From: Sinonovacula constricta
Taxonomy: Eukaryota; Mollusca; Bivalvia; Cardiida; Solecurtidae
Assembly (NCBI GenBank): GCA_007844125.1
Contig: CM017572.1
Coordinates: forward strand, 32,381,028-32,445,027
Length of the DNA stretch: 64,000 bases
Direction of reading: 5' to 3'
Part shown: piece by piece, positions 61,701-63,524 of the stretch
Layout: each line of letters begins with the position of its first letter
Position numbering within the stretch: the stretch's first letter is position 1
Translations under genes and position numbers: made by a program
Notes under the pieces: model-generated
Told to the model about the DNA's origin: nothing
Database searches by the model: none
The model's input: only the letters and a program-made list of their open reading frames with translations

Positions 61701-62063
61701 TTGCCCCCACTGCTGACCATTGGCTGGGTCCCAGTGACCCTGGTACTGCTGGCCCCAATGATCTGACTGACCACCATATGGCTGCTGGTCCGAGACCAGT
61801 CCAGATTCCTGGCTACCATCAGGGTTCATAGCAACATGTCCATACTGGGATTTATCCCAGCCTCCCCAGGAGTTCCAGGCATTCTGATGCTGCTGTGGGT
61901 CTCCCTGTTGGAGATCCACTGTGTTCTGAGTTGTTGCTGCCCCGTCTTGAGAATTTGTCTTGGCATTAAACTCAGCCGCAGCATTCTTCTGAAACTTTGT
62001 GGGGTCATAGAAAGGAACCTGGCCTGCAGGATTCGTCTGGGAGTCATTGCCCCATTGACTCAT
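10615..62063 (-). CDS. SEC16: SEC16 homologue, ER exit site scaffold (25 coding exons, 3' end missing)
   Basis: Sec16 is a large peripheral protein at ER exit sites that binds Sec13, Sec23 and other COPII parts and organises coat assembly. Family recognition rests on the central exons: the [12 protein letters not shown] / [15 protein letters not shown] stretch, [74 protein letters not shown] and DPDWLRELH, all in the order seen in animal Sec16. The C-terminal part has LPDDKEPS then [12 protein letters not shown], also typical. Joining 62063-59302, 58606-58467, 56785-56693, 56269-56113, 52627-52553, 48586-48533, 44924-44788, 44078-43868, 43058-42920, 41757-41500, 35449-35352, 34610-34526, 33686-33569, 32717-32500, 32006-31953, 26081-25995, 24526-24416, 24050-23913, 22079-21978, 21309-21168, 20387-20169, 18154-17766, 13370-13260, 12693-12594 and 10707-10615 keeps one frame for about 2030 codons. 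Vertebrate SEC16A is of similar size. The stop codon is not in the chain, so the C-terminus is incomplete. Identification is very secure; the exon 3 donor is the weakest junction. Confidence 0.95.
10712..12140. repeat. 26-27-bp intronic tandem array abutting exon 26 acceptor (about 54 copies)
   Basis: Unit AACATGGCATATAACACATT plus GTCAGA, with variants AAATATGG and AAAACATGG. On the minus strand each unit reads TTTCTGACAATGTGTTATAT; the functional acceptor of exon 26 is CAATGTGTTACAG. The last unit therefore overlaps the splice acceptor itself. CTGAC in each unit resembles a branch-point motif. The array fills nearly all of intron 25. Confidence 0.93.
12180..12505. repeat. 9/18-bp AT-rich tandem array
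   Basis: Units of GTACAATTAGGTCAATAA and half-unit variants, imperfect. It lies in intron 25 between the 26-bp array and exon 25. On the minus strand it gives a long run of [12 protein letters not shown] codons, which is an artefact and not part of the protein. Confidence 0.9.
12594..12693 (-). CDS. SEC16: SEC16 exon 25
   Basis: Acceptor GTGTACAG at 12694, donor GTAAAC from 12593. It encodes about residues 1967-2000: [16 protein letters not shown], then [10 protein letters not shown]. The IVWDE..RWV motif followed by prolines is a hallmark of the conserved Sec16 C-terminal region, the part implicated in COPII (Sec23) binding in the family. Confidence 0.93.
12832..13117 (-). mobile_element. 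SINE family A copy in intron 24
   Basis: Full-length-like copy: tail TTATTGGG-type at the left and tRNA-like head at the right (minus strand AGCACAATTGGTAGAGTGTC, then GGGTTCAATCCC). It occupies most of the 566-bp intron between exons 24 and 25. Confidence 0.8.
13260..13370 (-). CDS. SEC16: SEC16 exon 24
   Basis: Acceptor GTGTTTCAG at 13371, donor GTGAGT from 13259, 37 whole codons. It encodes [20 protein letters not shown] and then [13 protein letters not shown] (about residues 1930-1966). A tryptophan/leucine basic stretch ending LPDDK-PS directly before IVWDE is the conserved Sec16 C-terminal block. Confidence 0.93.
13386..15720. repeat. 31-bp intronic tandem array (about 75 copies)
   Basis: Unit CAAACTGATTGCTGCTACAA plus AGAAATCTGTG, with frequent CTG/TTG, CCTG/TCTG and GTG/GTA variants. 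It begins 15 bp upstream of the exon 24 acceptor. On the minus strand each unit contains a pyrimidine-rich TTTCTTTGTAGCAG that resembles a 3' splice site. A region of about 370 bp is repeated (about 13590-13880 versus about 14000-14220), showing higher-order duplication. Confidence 0.93.
15722..16464. repeat. 36-bp homogeneous tandem array with 19 CACGTG sites, SINE B-derived
   Basis: The unit AATCACGTGGTGAGAGGCTA plus AGGGGTGCACTACAAT is repeated 19 times with no difference that I could see. CACGTG occurs at 15779 and then every 36 bp to 16427. The left flank (GTCAGCTGGAGGACC, then CAGGACTAGAATCCACG) matches the SINE family B region around its B-box, so the array grew from a SINE B copy. The 293-residue minus-strand open frame ([12 protein letters not shown] repeats) follows from 36 being divisible by three. 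Confidence 0.95.
16537..16932. mobile_element. MITE family M1 with long inverted repeats, copy 1
   Basis: The left arm (GCTCTCTTTTCAGATAAATG, then GCTTAGTTTCAAATCTG) is mirrored at the right (CAGATTTGAAACTAAGCAC, then TCCAGTTATTTGAAAAGAGC). About 396 bp, non-coding, AT-rich, nearly palindromic. A second copy in opposite orientation is at 56975-57775. Confidence 0.8.
17305..17541 (-). mobile_element. SINE family B copy
   Basis: The minus strand begins GGGCGCCCGTGGCGTAGTAG (A-box region) with a B-box GGGTTCGAGTCC and a long stretch between the boxes, as in Leu/Ser-type tRNAs. The body contains CAGACATGTGTCTGGAGTCC-like sequence and ends near ACATTGCAGCGACC. It is in intron 23. Confidence 0.8.
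17766..18154 (-). CDS. SEC16: SEC16 exon 23
   Basis: Acceptor TTTTTTTAAG at 18155, donor GTAAGT from 17765; 389 bases. It encodes about residues 1800-1929: [20 protein letters not shown], an acidic run ([12 protein letters not shown]), and then [20 protein letters not shown]. It is predicted disordered, between the Q/N/H-rich linker and the C-terminal block. The frame joins cleanly to exons 22 and 24. Confidence 0.9.
18585..18826 (-). mobile_element. SINE family B copy
   Basis: The head is at the right (minus strand GGGCACCCGTGGCAGAGTGG; B-box GGGTTCGAATCC) and the body contains the palindrome-like AGACACATGTCTGGGTAGAA. Similar to the copy at 17305-17541. Intron 22. Confidence 0.8.
19195..19412 (-). 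mobile_element. SINE family B-like variant
   Basis: Head at right (minus strand GGGGGCGCCAGTGGCCGAAT; B-box GGTTCGAGTCCC). The body differs from the main family (GACGTCAAGCTAGTTATTGG, GGTGGAGGAAGAACTGAGAC) and resembles the copy at 42660-42855 and the inverted copy at 48957-49200. This suggests a subfamily. Confidence 0.7.
19640..20070 (-). mobile_element. SINE family A copy, tail duplicated
   Basis: Two tandem tail units (GTTTATTGGGTTTAT..GCAGATATAGTGCTGCC, period near 101 bp) at the left, then body, then tRNA-like head at the right (minus strand GGACCTGGTAGTACAATTGG). It lies in intron 22. Confidence 0.8.
20169..20387 (-). CDS. SEC16: SEC16 exon 22
   Basis: Acceptor TATCTTCAG at 20388, donor GTAAGC from 20168. 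It encodes about residues 1727-1800: [20 protein letters not shown] and then NH-repeats (NHMTGN, NQHGH, NHIAGH, NHYQT, ANHNHQ). The degenerate ANH/NQMAG repeat suggests short in-frame duplication. Linker, probably disordered. Confidence 0.88.
20750..21028 (-). mobile_element. SINE family A copy, head truncated
   Basis: Tail and body as in other family A copies. It stops at GGGCCTCCCGTACCTG, so the A-box part of the head is missing. Intron 21. Confidence 0.75.
21168..21309 (-). CDS. SEC16: SEC16 exon 21
   Basis: Acceptor GTATAATCAG at 21310, donor GTGAAA from 21167. It encodes about residues 1680-1727: [20 protein letters not shown] and then [23 protein letters not shown]-rich linker; junction phases match exons 20 and 22. 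Confidence 0.85.
21630..21908 (-). mobile_element. SINE family A copy, diverged
   Basis: The head at right has GAGCCAACGCTCTACCCATTG and the body has the family A blocks (ATACCCAGTCACATTATCCTGACACC in part, CTTATATTTGCTTGAG). It ends about 70 bp left of the exon 20 donor. Confidence 0.75.
21978..22079 (-). CDS. SEC16: SEC16 exon 20
   Basis: Acceptor TCCACTTCAG at 22080, donor CAG-GTCAGT from 21977, 34 whole codons: [20 protein letters not shown] and then [14 protein letters not shown] (residues 1646-1679). Its donor CAG-GTCAGT is the same 9-mer as in every unit of the neighbouring 69-bp array. Confidence 0.88.
22215..23970 (-). repeat. 69-bp array duplicating the end and 5' splice site of exon 19 (about 25 copies)
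   Basis: Period 69 bp (some copies 66-68 or 70). Unit 1 overlaps the coding end of exon 19 (23913-23970); on the minus strand each unit reads GGCATGTACCTACAGGG, then CCAGTATAACCAG followed by GTCAGTGGGGAGG. That is, it contains CAG-GTCAGT, a strong donor motif, in nearly every unit. Two of three minus frames stay open because 69 is divisible by three, giving long repeat frames (up to 239 residues). One-base changes in C runs (about 22930, 23240, 23630, 23862) break the frame, so I treat units 2-25 as intronic and not as protein. Confidence 0.93.
23913..24050 (-). CDS. SEC16: SEC16 exon 19 (shortest form)
   Basis: Acceptor ATTTTTTCAG at 24051. The first donor CAG-GTCAGT (from 23912) gives 46 whole codons: [20 protein letters not shown], then [14 protein letters not shown] and ending GLQYNQ. 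Later donors in the array would lengthen it by 23 codons each, but a C-run length change near 23862 breaks the frame in the second unit. The short form joins in frame to exon 20. The end of this exon is the seed of the 69-bp array. Confidence 0.75.
24416..24526 (-). CDS. SEC16: SEC16 exon 18
   Basis: Acceptor TATTTCCAG at 24527, donor GTAAGA from 24415, 37 codons: [20 protein letters not shown] and then [17 protein letters not shown] (residues 1563-1599). This is the end of the conserved central domain; DPxWL near this place is conserved in the family. Confidence 0.93.
24585..25262. repeat. Dispersed repeat with internal 180-bp periodicity (bivalve-type)
   Basis: Begins AGAGGGCCATGATGGCCCTT and ends GCACGTTGTGCTTAGATGAG. 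Three internal blocks share GACCTACTTTTTGA, CATCCAAGATTTCATG / GAGGATTTCATG, and TTTGATGAAGATTGG, about 180 bp apart. From memory this sequence style is abundant in bivalves; no TE protein is visible. Confidence 0.65.
25310..25510 (-). mobile_element. SINE family B copy, head incomplete
   Basis: Contains TACAATGTAGCAACCAATTA, AGACATATGTCCAGGTAGAA, CAAGTCAGCTGGAAGACCTT and ACTTGAACACACGCAGTG. The A-box side of the head is missing or too changed to see. Intron 17. Confidence 0.7.
25995..26081 (-). CDS. SEC16: SEC16 exon 17
   Basis: Acceptor TTCTTTCAG at 26082, donor GTAACT from 25994, 29 codons: [20 protein letters not shown] and then VTLVKLVYE (residues 1534-1562). This matches the ALHYCE helix region of the Sec16 alpha-solenoid. 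The exon is separated from exon 16 by a 5.9-kb intron filled with arrays. Confidence 0.95.
26150..27560 (-). repeat. 101-bp tandem array from SINE A tail (about 14 copies)
   Basis: Period 101 bp (TAGCATGTTTGTTTATTGGG, then CCACCAACAGTATTTCAG, then GCAGATATAGTGCTGCC), copies at 26238, 26339, 26440 and onwards. It is the tail of SINE family A, which is present once to three times in other copies, here expanded. It runs straight into the SINE body. The many 62-residue plus-strand frames are by-products of the repeat. Confidence 0.95.
27561..27772 (-). mobile_element. SINE family A body and head joined to both arrays
   Basis: Body (ACACCCAGTCACATTATCC, then CCAACCAGTGGTGGAACTAC) and head (GGAGCCGACGCTCTACCAAC) of SINE A. 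The left side is the 101-bp array; the right side begins the 50-bp array. A single SINE insertion thus appears to have seeded two different arrays, one from each end. Confidence 0.88.
27735..31390 (-). repeat. 50-bp tandem array carrying pol III A-box motif (about 73 copies)
   Basis: The 50-bp unit GACGCTCTACCAACTGCGCC, AGTCAC[GT]ATACTTAAAGCA and TCAAACATAAA repeats with little variation (GATACTT/TATACTT; GCATCAAACA/GCATAAAAAA). On the minus strand each unit contains TGGCGCAGTTGGTAGAGCG, a tRNA A-box (fits TRGYNNANNNG). No B-box is in the unit. The head part comes from SINE A; the other 24 bases are unrelated to it. Array lies in intron 16. Confidence 0.95.
31396..31505 (-). mobile_element. 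SINE family B-like fragment
   Basis: TTCATTACAGCAACATCAAG, GGTGGAGGAAGA-like sequence, GTCAGACAGAAGACCTCC and CCGAGATTCAAACCCAC resemble a short degraded family B element. It directly follows the 50-bp array. Confidence 0.5.
31953..32006 (-). CDS. SEC16: SEC16 exon 16 (54 bp)
   Basis: Acceptor TCCTATTTAG at 32007, donor GTAAGT from 31952, 18 codons [18 protein letters not shown] (residues 1516-1533). The family has a closely similar FKFxYxxRLxxxGxA helix before ALHYCE. Too short for a plain open-frame scan, found from phase and homology by eye. Confidence 0.93.
32500..32717 (-). CDS. SEC16: SEC16 exon 15
   Basis: Acceptor TGTTTGCCAG at 32718, donor GTAAGG from 32499. It encodes residues about 1443-1515: [20 protein letters not shown], then [16 protein letters not shown] and [13 protein letters not shown]. 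One of the best conserved blocks of the Sec16 alpha-solenoid. Confidence 0.96.
32795..33015 (-). mobile_element. SINE family B copy, diverged
   Basis: TACATCACAACAACCAATTA, GACAAATGTCTTGGTAGAAC, GTCAGCCAAAGACC and CAAGCCCATGCAATCAGAGA correspond in order to family B blocks. Heavily mutated and with an internal duplication of AGGTCAGC. Intron 14. Confidence 0.6.
33235..33560. repeat. Imperfect CCATGGTAAC-rich repeat
   Basis: Many degenerate copies of GTTGCCATGGTAACTA, and ACATGATG-like blocks, period around 30 bp but irregular. It ends next to the exon 14 donor (33568). Probably an old decayed minisatellite. Confidence 0.7.
33569..33686 (-). CDS. SEC16: SEC16 exon 14
   Basis: Acceptor TTTGTTGTCAG at 33687, donor GTATGT from 33568. 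Encodes residues about 1404-1443: [20 protein letters not shown] and then [27 protein letters not shown] and ITTLGDTLA are strongly conserved in Sec16. Confidence 0.96.
34526..34610 (-). CDS. SEC16: SEC16 exon 13
   Basis: Acceptor GTTGTTGTAG at 34611, donor GTAAAT from 34525. Encodes [20 protein letters not shown] and then GRQPAAVT (residues about 1375-1403). [17 protein letters not shown] is a conserved Sec16 helix pair. Confidence 0.96.
34740..34830. mobile_element. Possible fragment of a TACCGTATTTT-type element
   Basis: CTACCGTATTTTCTCACATA, TAAGACTGGG and GGGGCTCGTCTTATGTG. The first bases resemble the end of the MITE at 48203-48396, but the second end was not found. Weak call. Confidence 0.35.
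35088..35212 (-). mobile_element. SINE family A head fragment
   Basis: Only the head and proximal body remain: TTAGCAAGTGAGCTATACCA, then CGGGATCGAGCCCAGAGCC and CTGAAGCCGATGTTCTACC. Minus orientation. Intron 12. Confidence 0.75.
35352..35449 (-). CDS. SEC16: SEC16 exon 12
   Basis: Acceptor TACTGTGTTGCAG at 35450, donor GTCAGT from 35351. Encodes [20 protein letters not shown] and then [12 protein letters not shown] (residues about 1343-1375). AMKNxLWGHALxLASKMD is the most recognisable Sec16 motif. The first 21 coding bases are at the same time the first unit of the 49-bp array. Confidence 0.97.
35429..41278 (-). repeat. 49-bp array duplicating the exon 12 acceptor (about 118 copies)
   Basis: Unit GATACATGGCCCAGTCCAGA, CCATCCTATAACACAGTATC, ATGAGAAAT; 49 bp. 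On the minus strand each unit reads TACTGTGTTATAG followed by GATGGTCTGGACTGGGCCATG; the real junction is TACTGTGTTGCAG followed by GATGCCTTGGACTGGGCCATG. Thus nearly all of the 6.05-kb intron 11 consists of copies of the 3' splice site plus the first codons of exon 12. From each copy the reading frame would run [11 protein letters not shown] and then a TGA. Confidence 0.96.
41345..41490. repeat. Degenerate CA/TGAACA-rich simple sequence
   Basis: ACACACGCATGAACACATAC-like purine/pyrimidine dinucleotide-rich sequence between the 49-bp array and the exon 11 donor. Low complexity, no gene. Confidence 0.6.
41500..41757 (-). CDS. SEC16: SEC16 exon 11
   Basis: Acceptor GATTTACTACAG at 41758, donor GTAAAT from 41499, 86 codons (1257-1342): [20 protein letters not shown], an acidic/serine insert ([16 protein letters not shown]) and then [12 protein letters not shown]. 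The start and the end match the family; the middle is the usual variable loop before the FRxLLxxGxKK helix. Confidence 0.96.
42005..42200. repeat. Dispersed repeat family R1, copy 2
   Basis: AATGCTGTTTACTGATGTCC, CGTCATTACAAACACGTATT, TCCTATCTGAGCCATG and TAGCTATTTTTACACTAAG are shared with 54985-55110 (same orientation) and 1745-2010 (opposite). Class unknown. Confidence 0.6.
42334..42482. repeat. 51-bp tandem repeat, 3 copies
   Basis: ACCCCAAACAGAGGTCAGAT, ATTGTTACATATATTCGATA and TAGACA repeated at about 42335, 42386 and 42437. Intron 10. Confidence 0.85.
42660..42855 (-). mobile_element. SINE family B-like variant copy
   Basis: ACACAATAATGGTCACATTG, GTCCATCTAATTATTGGTGG, GGTTAGCTGGAAAATCTCC and GGACTCGAACCCACTTGGTG; same subfamily as 19195-19412. 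The A-box end is missing. It sits 65 bp from the exon 10 donor. Confidence 0.7.
42920..43058 (-). CDS. SEC16: SEC16 exon 10
   Basis: Acceptor TTTACCTCCAG at 43059, donor GTACGT from 42919. Encodes [20 protein letters not shown] and then [14 protein letters not shown] (residues 1210-1256). The DTHKxDVxxF..KA and LLxxQNG motifs are typical of Sec16. Confidence 0.96.
43365..43875 (-). repeat. 49-bp array duplicating the exon 9 donor (about 10 copies)
   Basis: Unit AATCCACATTAATCCCTACT, TAACGAGATGATTGTTATAT, AAGGAAGAC. On the minus strand each unit holds CGTTAAGTAGGG or CGTTAAGTATGG followed by ATTAATGTGG; the true junction of exon 9 is CTTGTTAA-GTATGG followed by ATTAATGTGG. The array therefore starts exactly at the exon 9 5' splice site and repeats it. 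Confidence 0.92.
43868..44078 (-). CDS. SEC16: SEC16 exon 9, start of conserved central domain
   Basis: Acceptor GCTTTAACAG at 44079, donor AA-GTATGG from 43867. Encodes [40 protein letters not shown] and [12 protein letters not shown], ending AFPGPLVK (residues about 1140-1210). In the family the FGxxGxLxxVLP / VEIHS strands make the blade that completes the Sec13 propeller. The donor lacks the usual G at the last exon base (AA-GTATGG), but it is the only one that keeps frame and homology. Confidence 0.95.
44375..44697 (-). mobile_element. SINE family A copy
   Basis: Single tail unit, body, and a well preserved head at right (minus strand GGTAGCGCAATCGGTAGAGC; B-box GGGTTCGAACTCG). Intron 8, about 90 bp left of exon 8. 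Confidence 0.82.
44788..44924 (-). CDS. SEC16: SEC16 exon 8
   Basis: Acceptor TTCCATTGTAG at 44925, donor GTAAGT from 44787. Encodes [20 protein letters not shown], then [20 protein letters not shown] and WVLATR (residues 1094-1140). Tyrosine-rich, ending just before the central domain. Its right frame differs from the longest open frame at the locus. Confidence 0.88.
45430..45640 (-). mobile_element. SINE family B copy
   Basis: TACATCATAGCGACCAATTA, GACATCCAGCTGTTTTGGTG, AGACACATGTCTGAGTAGAA and GGACTCGAACCCACACGGTG. It ends near GGGAGGCTTTGC, so the A-box end is lost. Intron 7. Confidence 0.75.
46502..46645. repeat. ATC trinucleotide microsatellite
   Basis: Interrupted CATCAT repeats (GTCATCATCATTGTCATCAT and further) across about 140 bp of intron 7. 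Confidence 0.9.
46680..47155. repeat. 37-bp tandem array, about 11 copies
   Basis: Unit CACAAGCAGAATTGGCTTTG, TAAAGTAAATACCACCT, with partial units at the right end (AAGTAAATACCACCTCAC). Inside the 3.6-kb intron 7. I see no relation to an exon or SINE. The rest of 45641-48202 is AT-rich with nothing else supported. Confidence 0.9.
48203..48396. mobile_element. MITE with TACCGTATT inverted ends and a poly-C core
   Basis: The left end TACCGTATTATGCGGATTAT and the right end (its complement TACCGTATTTTGCGGAATAT) are inverted repeats with two mismatches. The 194-bp element contains 25 consecutive C at 48257-48281. It is in intron 7, 137 bp from exon 7. Confidence 0.78.
48533..48586 (-). CDS. SEC16: SEC16 exon 7 (54 bp)
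   Basis: Acceptor ATTCCTTAG at 48587, donor AG-GTAAAA from 48532. Encodes [18 protein letters not shown] plus part of R (residues 1076-1094). The nearer acceptor AAG at 48580 would give an immediate stop, so the upstream AG is used. It is a small lysine/serine-rich exon; homology is weak but both junction phases fit. Confidence 0.72.
48957..49200 (+). mobile_element. SINE family B-like variant, plus orientation
   Basis: Head at left: GCGCCCGTGGTCGACAGTTA, B-box TGTTCGAGTCTCG; body AGGTTTTCCAGCTAACATGC and GATCCACCAATAATAAGCTG. It is the only SINE copy here on the plus strand; all others share the minus orientation. Confidence 0.72.
49340..49540 (-). mobile_element. SINE family B copy with internal deletion
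   Basis: TACATTGCATCGACCATTTA, GACATCCAAGGAAGACC (middle part lost), ACTGGAAGACCTTCCGACAT and GGACTCGAACCCACGCGGTG. Intron 6. Confidence 0.75.
50185..50242 (-). mobile_element. SINE family A tail fragment
   Basis: TTTATTGGGTATATCA joined to ATTTCAGTTATCTGGAGACG and GTGTCCACTTGA. Only the tail of family A. Confidence 0.65.
50405..50645 (-). mobile_element. SINE family B copy
   Basis: TACATCGCAGCAACCAATCA, GACGTCCAGCTGTTTTGGTG, GGTCAGCTGGAAGACCTTCC and a complete head at right (minus strand GGGGTGCCCATGGCATAGTA). B-box weakened (GGGTTTGAGTCTC). Confidence 0.78.
51000..51112. repeat. 20-bp tandem repeat, about 5 copies
   Basis: ACAAACAAAAGGTAAACAAG units between 51003 and 51107. Intron 6, A-rich region. 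Confidence 0.85.
51340..51665 (-). mobile_element. SINE family A copy
   Basis: Single tail unit, complete body and head (minus strand GGACCTGGTAGCGCATTCGG; B-box GGGTTCGATCC). One of the least rearranged copies, useful as a reference for the family. Confidence 0.83.
52553..52627 (-). CDS. SEC16: SEC16 exon 6
   Basis: Acceptor GCGTGCTAG at 52628, donor GTAAGT from 52552. Encodes [20 protein letters not shown] and then DGGEE (residues 1051-1076). It carries a basic SRAGTP motif like the SRAGST in exon 3. Junctions fit both sides. Confidence 0.85.
53225..53490 (-). mobile_element. SINE family C copy 2
   Basis: Matches 8882-9165 over its whole length: GGATGTGCCGGCATTTTTGC, CACTTATAGTGTGCCCAGGG, and a head with GGTTTGAACCCACGACC and GATGCTCTACCAC. 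The last bases of the head are lost. Confidence 0.8.
53685..53977 (-). mobile_element. SINE family A copy, diverged
   Basis: GTTTATTGTCCCACCAACAA, ATTTATCTGGAGAAGGTGTC, CACCCAGTCACATTATCCTG and CGGGATCGAACCAGGAGC. Several small deletions including in the head. Intron 5. Confidence 0.78.
54900..55140. repeat. G-rich tract followed by dispersed repeat R1, copy 3
   Basis: GGGGGCTGGGGGTGGGGGGT at 54931-54950 could form a G-quadruplex. 54985-55110 matches family R1 (AAAATGCTGTTAATTTTTTT, CGTCATTACAAACAGGTATA, CCAAGCCACGCTGCAGAGAT). 55141-56040 has no gene I can support; it holds another G-rich patch at about 55650-55690. Confidence 0.55.
56113..56269 (-). CDS. SEC16: SEC16 exon 5
   Basis: Acceptor TGTTGCTAG at 56270, donor AG-GTACAT from 56112. 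Encodes [20 protein letters not shown], then [20 protein letters not shown] and [11 protein letters not shown] (residues 999-1051). Very tyrosine-rich; with exons 3, 4 and 8 it makes an R/D/Y-rich region upstream of the central domain, which in other Sec16 proteins helps ER exit site targeting. Confidence 0.9.
56693..56785 (-). CDS. SEC16: SEC16 exon 4
   Basis: Acceptor GTGTGTGTAG at 56786, donor AG-GTAACA from 56692. Encodes [20 protein letters not shown] and then [11 protein letters not shown] (residues about 968-998). Entering in this frame requires one base from exon 3. Confidence 0.85.
56975..57775. mobile_element. MITE family M1, copy 2, split by a nested element
   Basis: The left arm TTCAGATAACTGGAAAAAAT is at 56981-57000. 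After the nested insertion the element goes on from 57419 with TTTTGTGCTTAGTCTCAAAT, and ends with CAGATTTGAAACTAAGCACA and TTTTCCATTTACCTGAAAAA. Opposite orientation to the copy at 16537-16932. Confidence 0.78.
57009..57411. mobile_element. Nested MITE-like insertion with 7-8-bp target duplication
   Basis: ACAGCCA flanks both sides (57002-57008 and 57412-57418; eight bases with one mismatch), and the ends GGGCTTTTTTTC and GAAAAAAAGCCTT are inverted repeats. About 400 bp, non-coding, with repeated ATTGGGAA motifs. The 8-bp-type duplication is compatible with the hAT superfamily, but this is inference. Confidence 0.7.
57945..58190. repeat. Dispersed repeat family R2, copy 2
   Basis: Same blocks as 2745-2965, plus a small palindromic insert AAAGCTTAATATTTTTTAAG at about 58064-58085 not present in the other copy. 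Confidence 0.65.
58467..58606 (-). CDS. SEC16: SEC16 exon 3 (donor uncertain)
   Basis: Acceptor GTTGTTAACAG at 58607. Encodes [20 protein letters not shown], then [20 protein letters not shown] and RERDYRR (residues 921-967). The only donor giving the phase needed by exon 4 is C-GTACAG from 58466. A better-looking donor, TG-GTGGGT from 58417, would add [17 protein letters not shown], but joins exon 4 out of frame with a TGA at once. A one-base difference inside the extra part would repair it, so an indel in the assembly or allele is possible. Confidence 0.75.
59302..62063 (-). CDS. SEC16: SEC16 exon 2, first coding exon (N-terminal disordered region)
   Basis: Acceptor TTCTTAATGTTACAG at 62065; the ATG follows one base later (62063-62061) and is the only sensible start. 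Donor AG-GTTAGT from 59301. It encodes residues 1-921: [20 protein letters not shown]; a W/Q/G/Y-rich part with [20 protein letters not shown]; acidic serine-rich parts including [13 protein letters not shown]; and, about residues 630-695, several TPDWDS/TPDREA repeats flanked by basic residues. Near the end are an [14 protein letters not shown] segment and R/D repeats ([20 protein letters not shown]). Mostly predicted disorder, as in other Sec16 N-termini. The reverse strand is open for 327 codons, which is an effect of composition. Confidence 0.95.
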
Positions 62064-62064
62064 T

Positions 62065-62676
62065 CTGTAACATTAAGAAATATGTAAAAATCTAAAGTGA
62101 TATGTGAAAGAAAGTTTTTCTTTTTTCTTAACATATATAGCACAAATATAGTCAGCAATTATTAATTCCGAGAGTATTTAACTAACTTCTTTTATCCCAT
62201 GTTAAAAAAAGAGAGGTTTGTGGTTTAAATCAAAGACGAGATTCACACTTTCTGCCGTTACAATGTTTAACAACACACTTATCAATAAATAATTACCAAT
62301 CCAATGACATGTAAAAAGTTAACACTGAGTTTTATTCGGTTTGGTTGAATGCTAAGCCATTGTGATAAAAAAAATAAAGATGTTCTTTATCTCAATAGGT
62401 TATCAAGAGATATCCCAACATATTGTGACCCACAAACACAGGGTCTGTCTAACTGATTTGGTAGACTTATTAATCAAATTGTATTTGCTAATTATGAATG
62501 TTACCCTTTAAACTATTAAAAAAATGAAAAAATAGGCGTCGGGCATAATTGCAGACTCTCGTAAAAAGAATTTTTAAATGAAACCGTTCCAGTGACACGA
62601 CCAGACCATATTTTTTAACTGCCTTCATTTTTAGTGTCATTAATAGATTATGGTGGAGAAATAATAAATAACCCAC
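62065..62676 (-). other. SEC16: Intron 1 (within 5' UTR)
   Basis: Bounded by donor GTGGGT (62676-62671, after CGTACAG) and acceptor TTAATGTTACAG (62065). AT-rich, no other feature seen. Confidence 0.7.
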
Positions 62677-62825
62677 CTGTACGTATCAACCACCGATTCT
62701 TTGGGAATAAATATACCGCAGAAGTAAAGAACATAAAAATCCAATGAAGCTCACAGCTGCTCGTGTTTATGTGTTTATCATGACAGCTCTCATGATGACA
62801 GGGACTCCATGTTGGTTTTACGTGT
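62677..62825 (-). other. SEC16: Probable SEC16 non-coding exon 1 (5' UTR); start approximate
   Basis: The 3' boundary at 62677 is a CAG-GTGGGT donor. The 5' boundary is unknown; 62825 is a guess just inside the promoter motif. A short open frame ATG GAG TCC CTG TCA TCA TGA lies at 62810-62790 and could act as an upstream ORF of six codons if it is in the transcript. Confidence 0.5.
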
Positions 62826-62850
62826 TACAGGCATGCGCAGTCGCAGCGAC
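62826..62850 (-). promoter_or_regulatory. NRF1-like site in the possible promoter
   Basis: CTGCGCATGC on the minus strand (62840-62831) within GACTGCGCATGCCTG. It fits the NRF1 consensus GCGCATGCGC in 8-9 of 10 places and is located upstream of the 5' exon. No TATA box was identified. NRF1 sites are usual in promoters of housekeeping genes. Confidence 0.5.
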
Positions 62851-63524
62851 ACAATTTTTGGTTTAAGATGCTGTAGCAAAATAGATGTTGTGGGGAAATG
62901 AGTAAGCTAATTGATTGAATTTCAAGTTTTTACACTTTGAGAACGTTTATTCTTTATGTTTCTGTATCAGCTGCGCCAGGGGTCTGTTACAAGGCTACAG
63001 GATTTAGAAAACTCAAGGTGTAGATATAGTTTCCACATTACCGGTGCTCAATATTTTTCACACGACTATAACAATTCGGTCACTCATTATCAATCATTGT
63101 ATTTCACTCTGGTGACAATATGTCTATTTCATAGCTAAAAGGCAACTTTACAAAGTAGAGGCTATGAGTGTCCATCAGCAGTCTCGAACATTATAAAATA
63201 ATTTTATTCATTTGCAACCAACGACTATAGTCATTGAAAACCAACAAGCAAGTAAAGGAACACTTTACATTATATACTGCATATAAAAATTTCCACAGAA
63301 TAGTGGACTCAAGCATTCTAATGATCTAGATAAAGATCGGAAACTAAAAACATGCTCAGGGTTGCTTTGACTTTGACATGTGCACAATAGACCCCCACCC
63401 CCGCACCACACACAAAAAAATAAAAAAAACAAGAAAAAAAAACAACACACACCACAAAACGCACAAACAAAAACAATTAAAGGCATCAACTTATGACCAC
63501 TGTCTACCAAAGGACGCCTCCTAT
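62851..63524. other. Upstream intergenic region
   Basis: No open frame with coding character. Includes a purine/A-rich patch (63413-63480) and an AT-rich stretch. I see nothing I can name. Confidence 0.5.

Noticed and set aside
62488..62676. 62-residue frame upstream of SEC16
   Set aside because: It lies in intron 1, is AT-rich, and has no homology or splice support.
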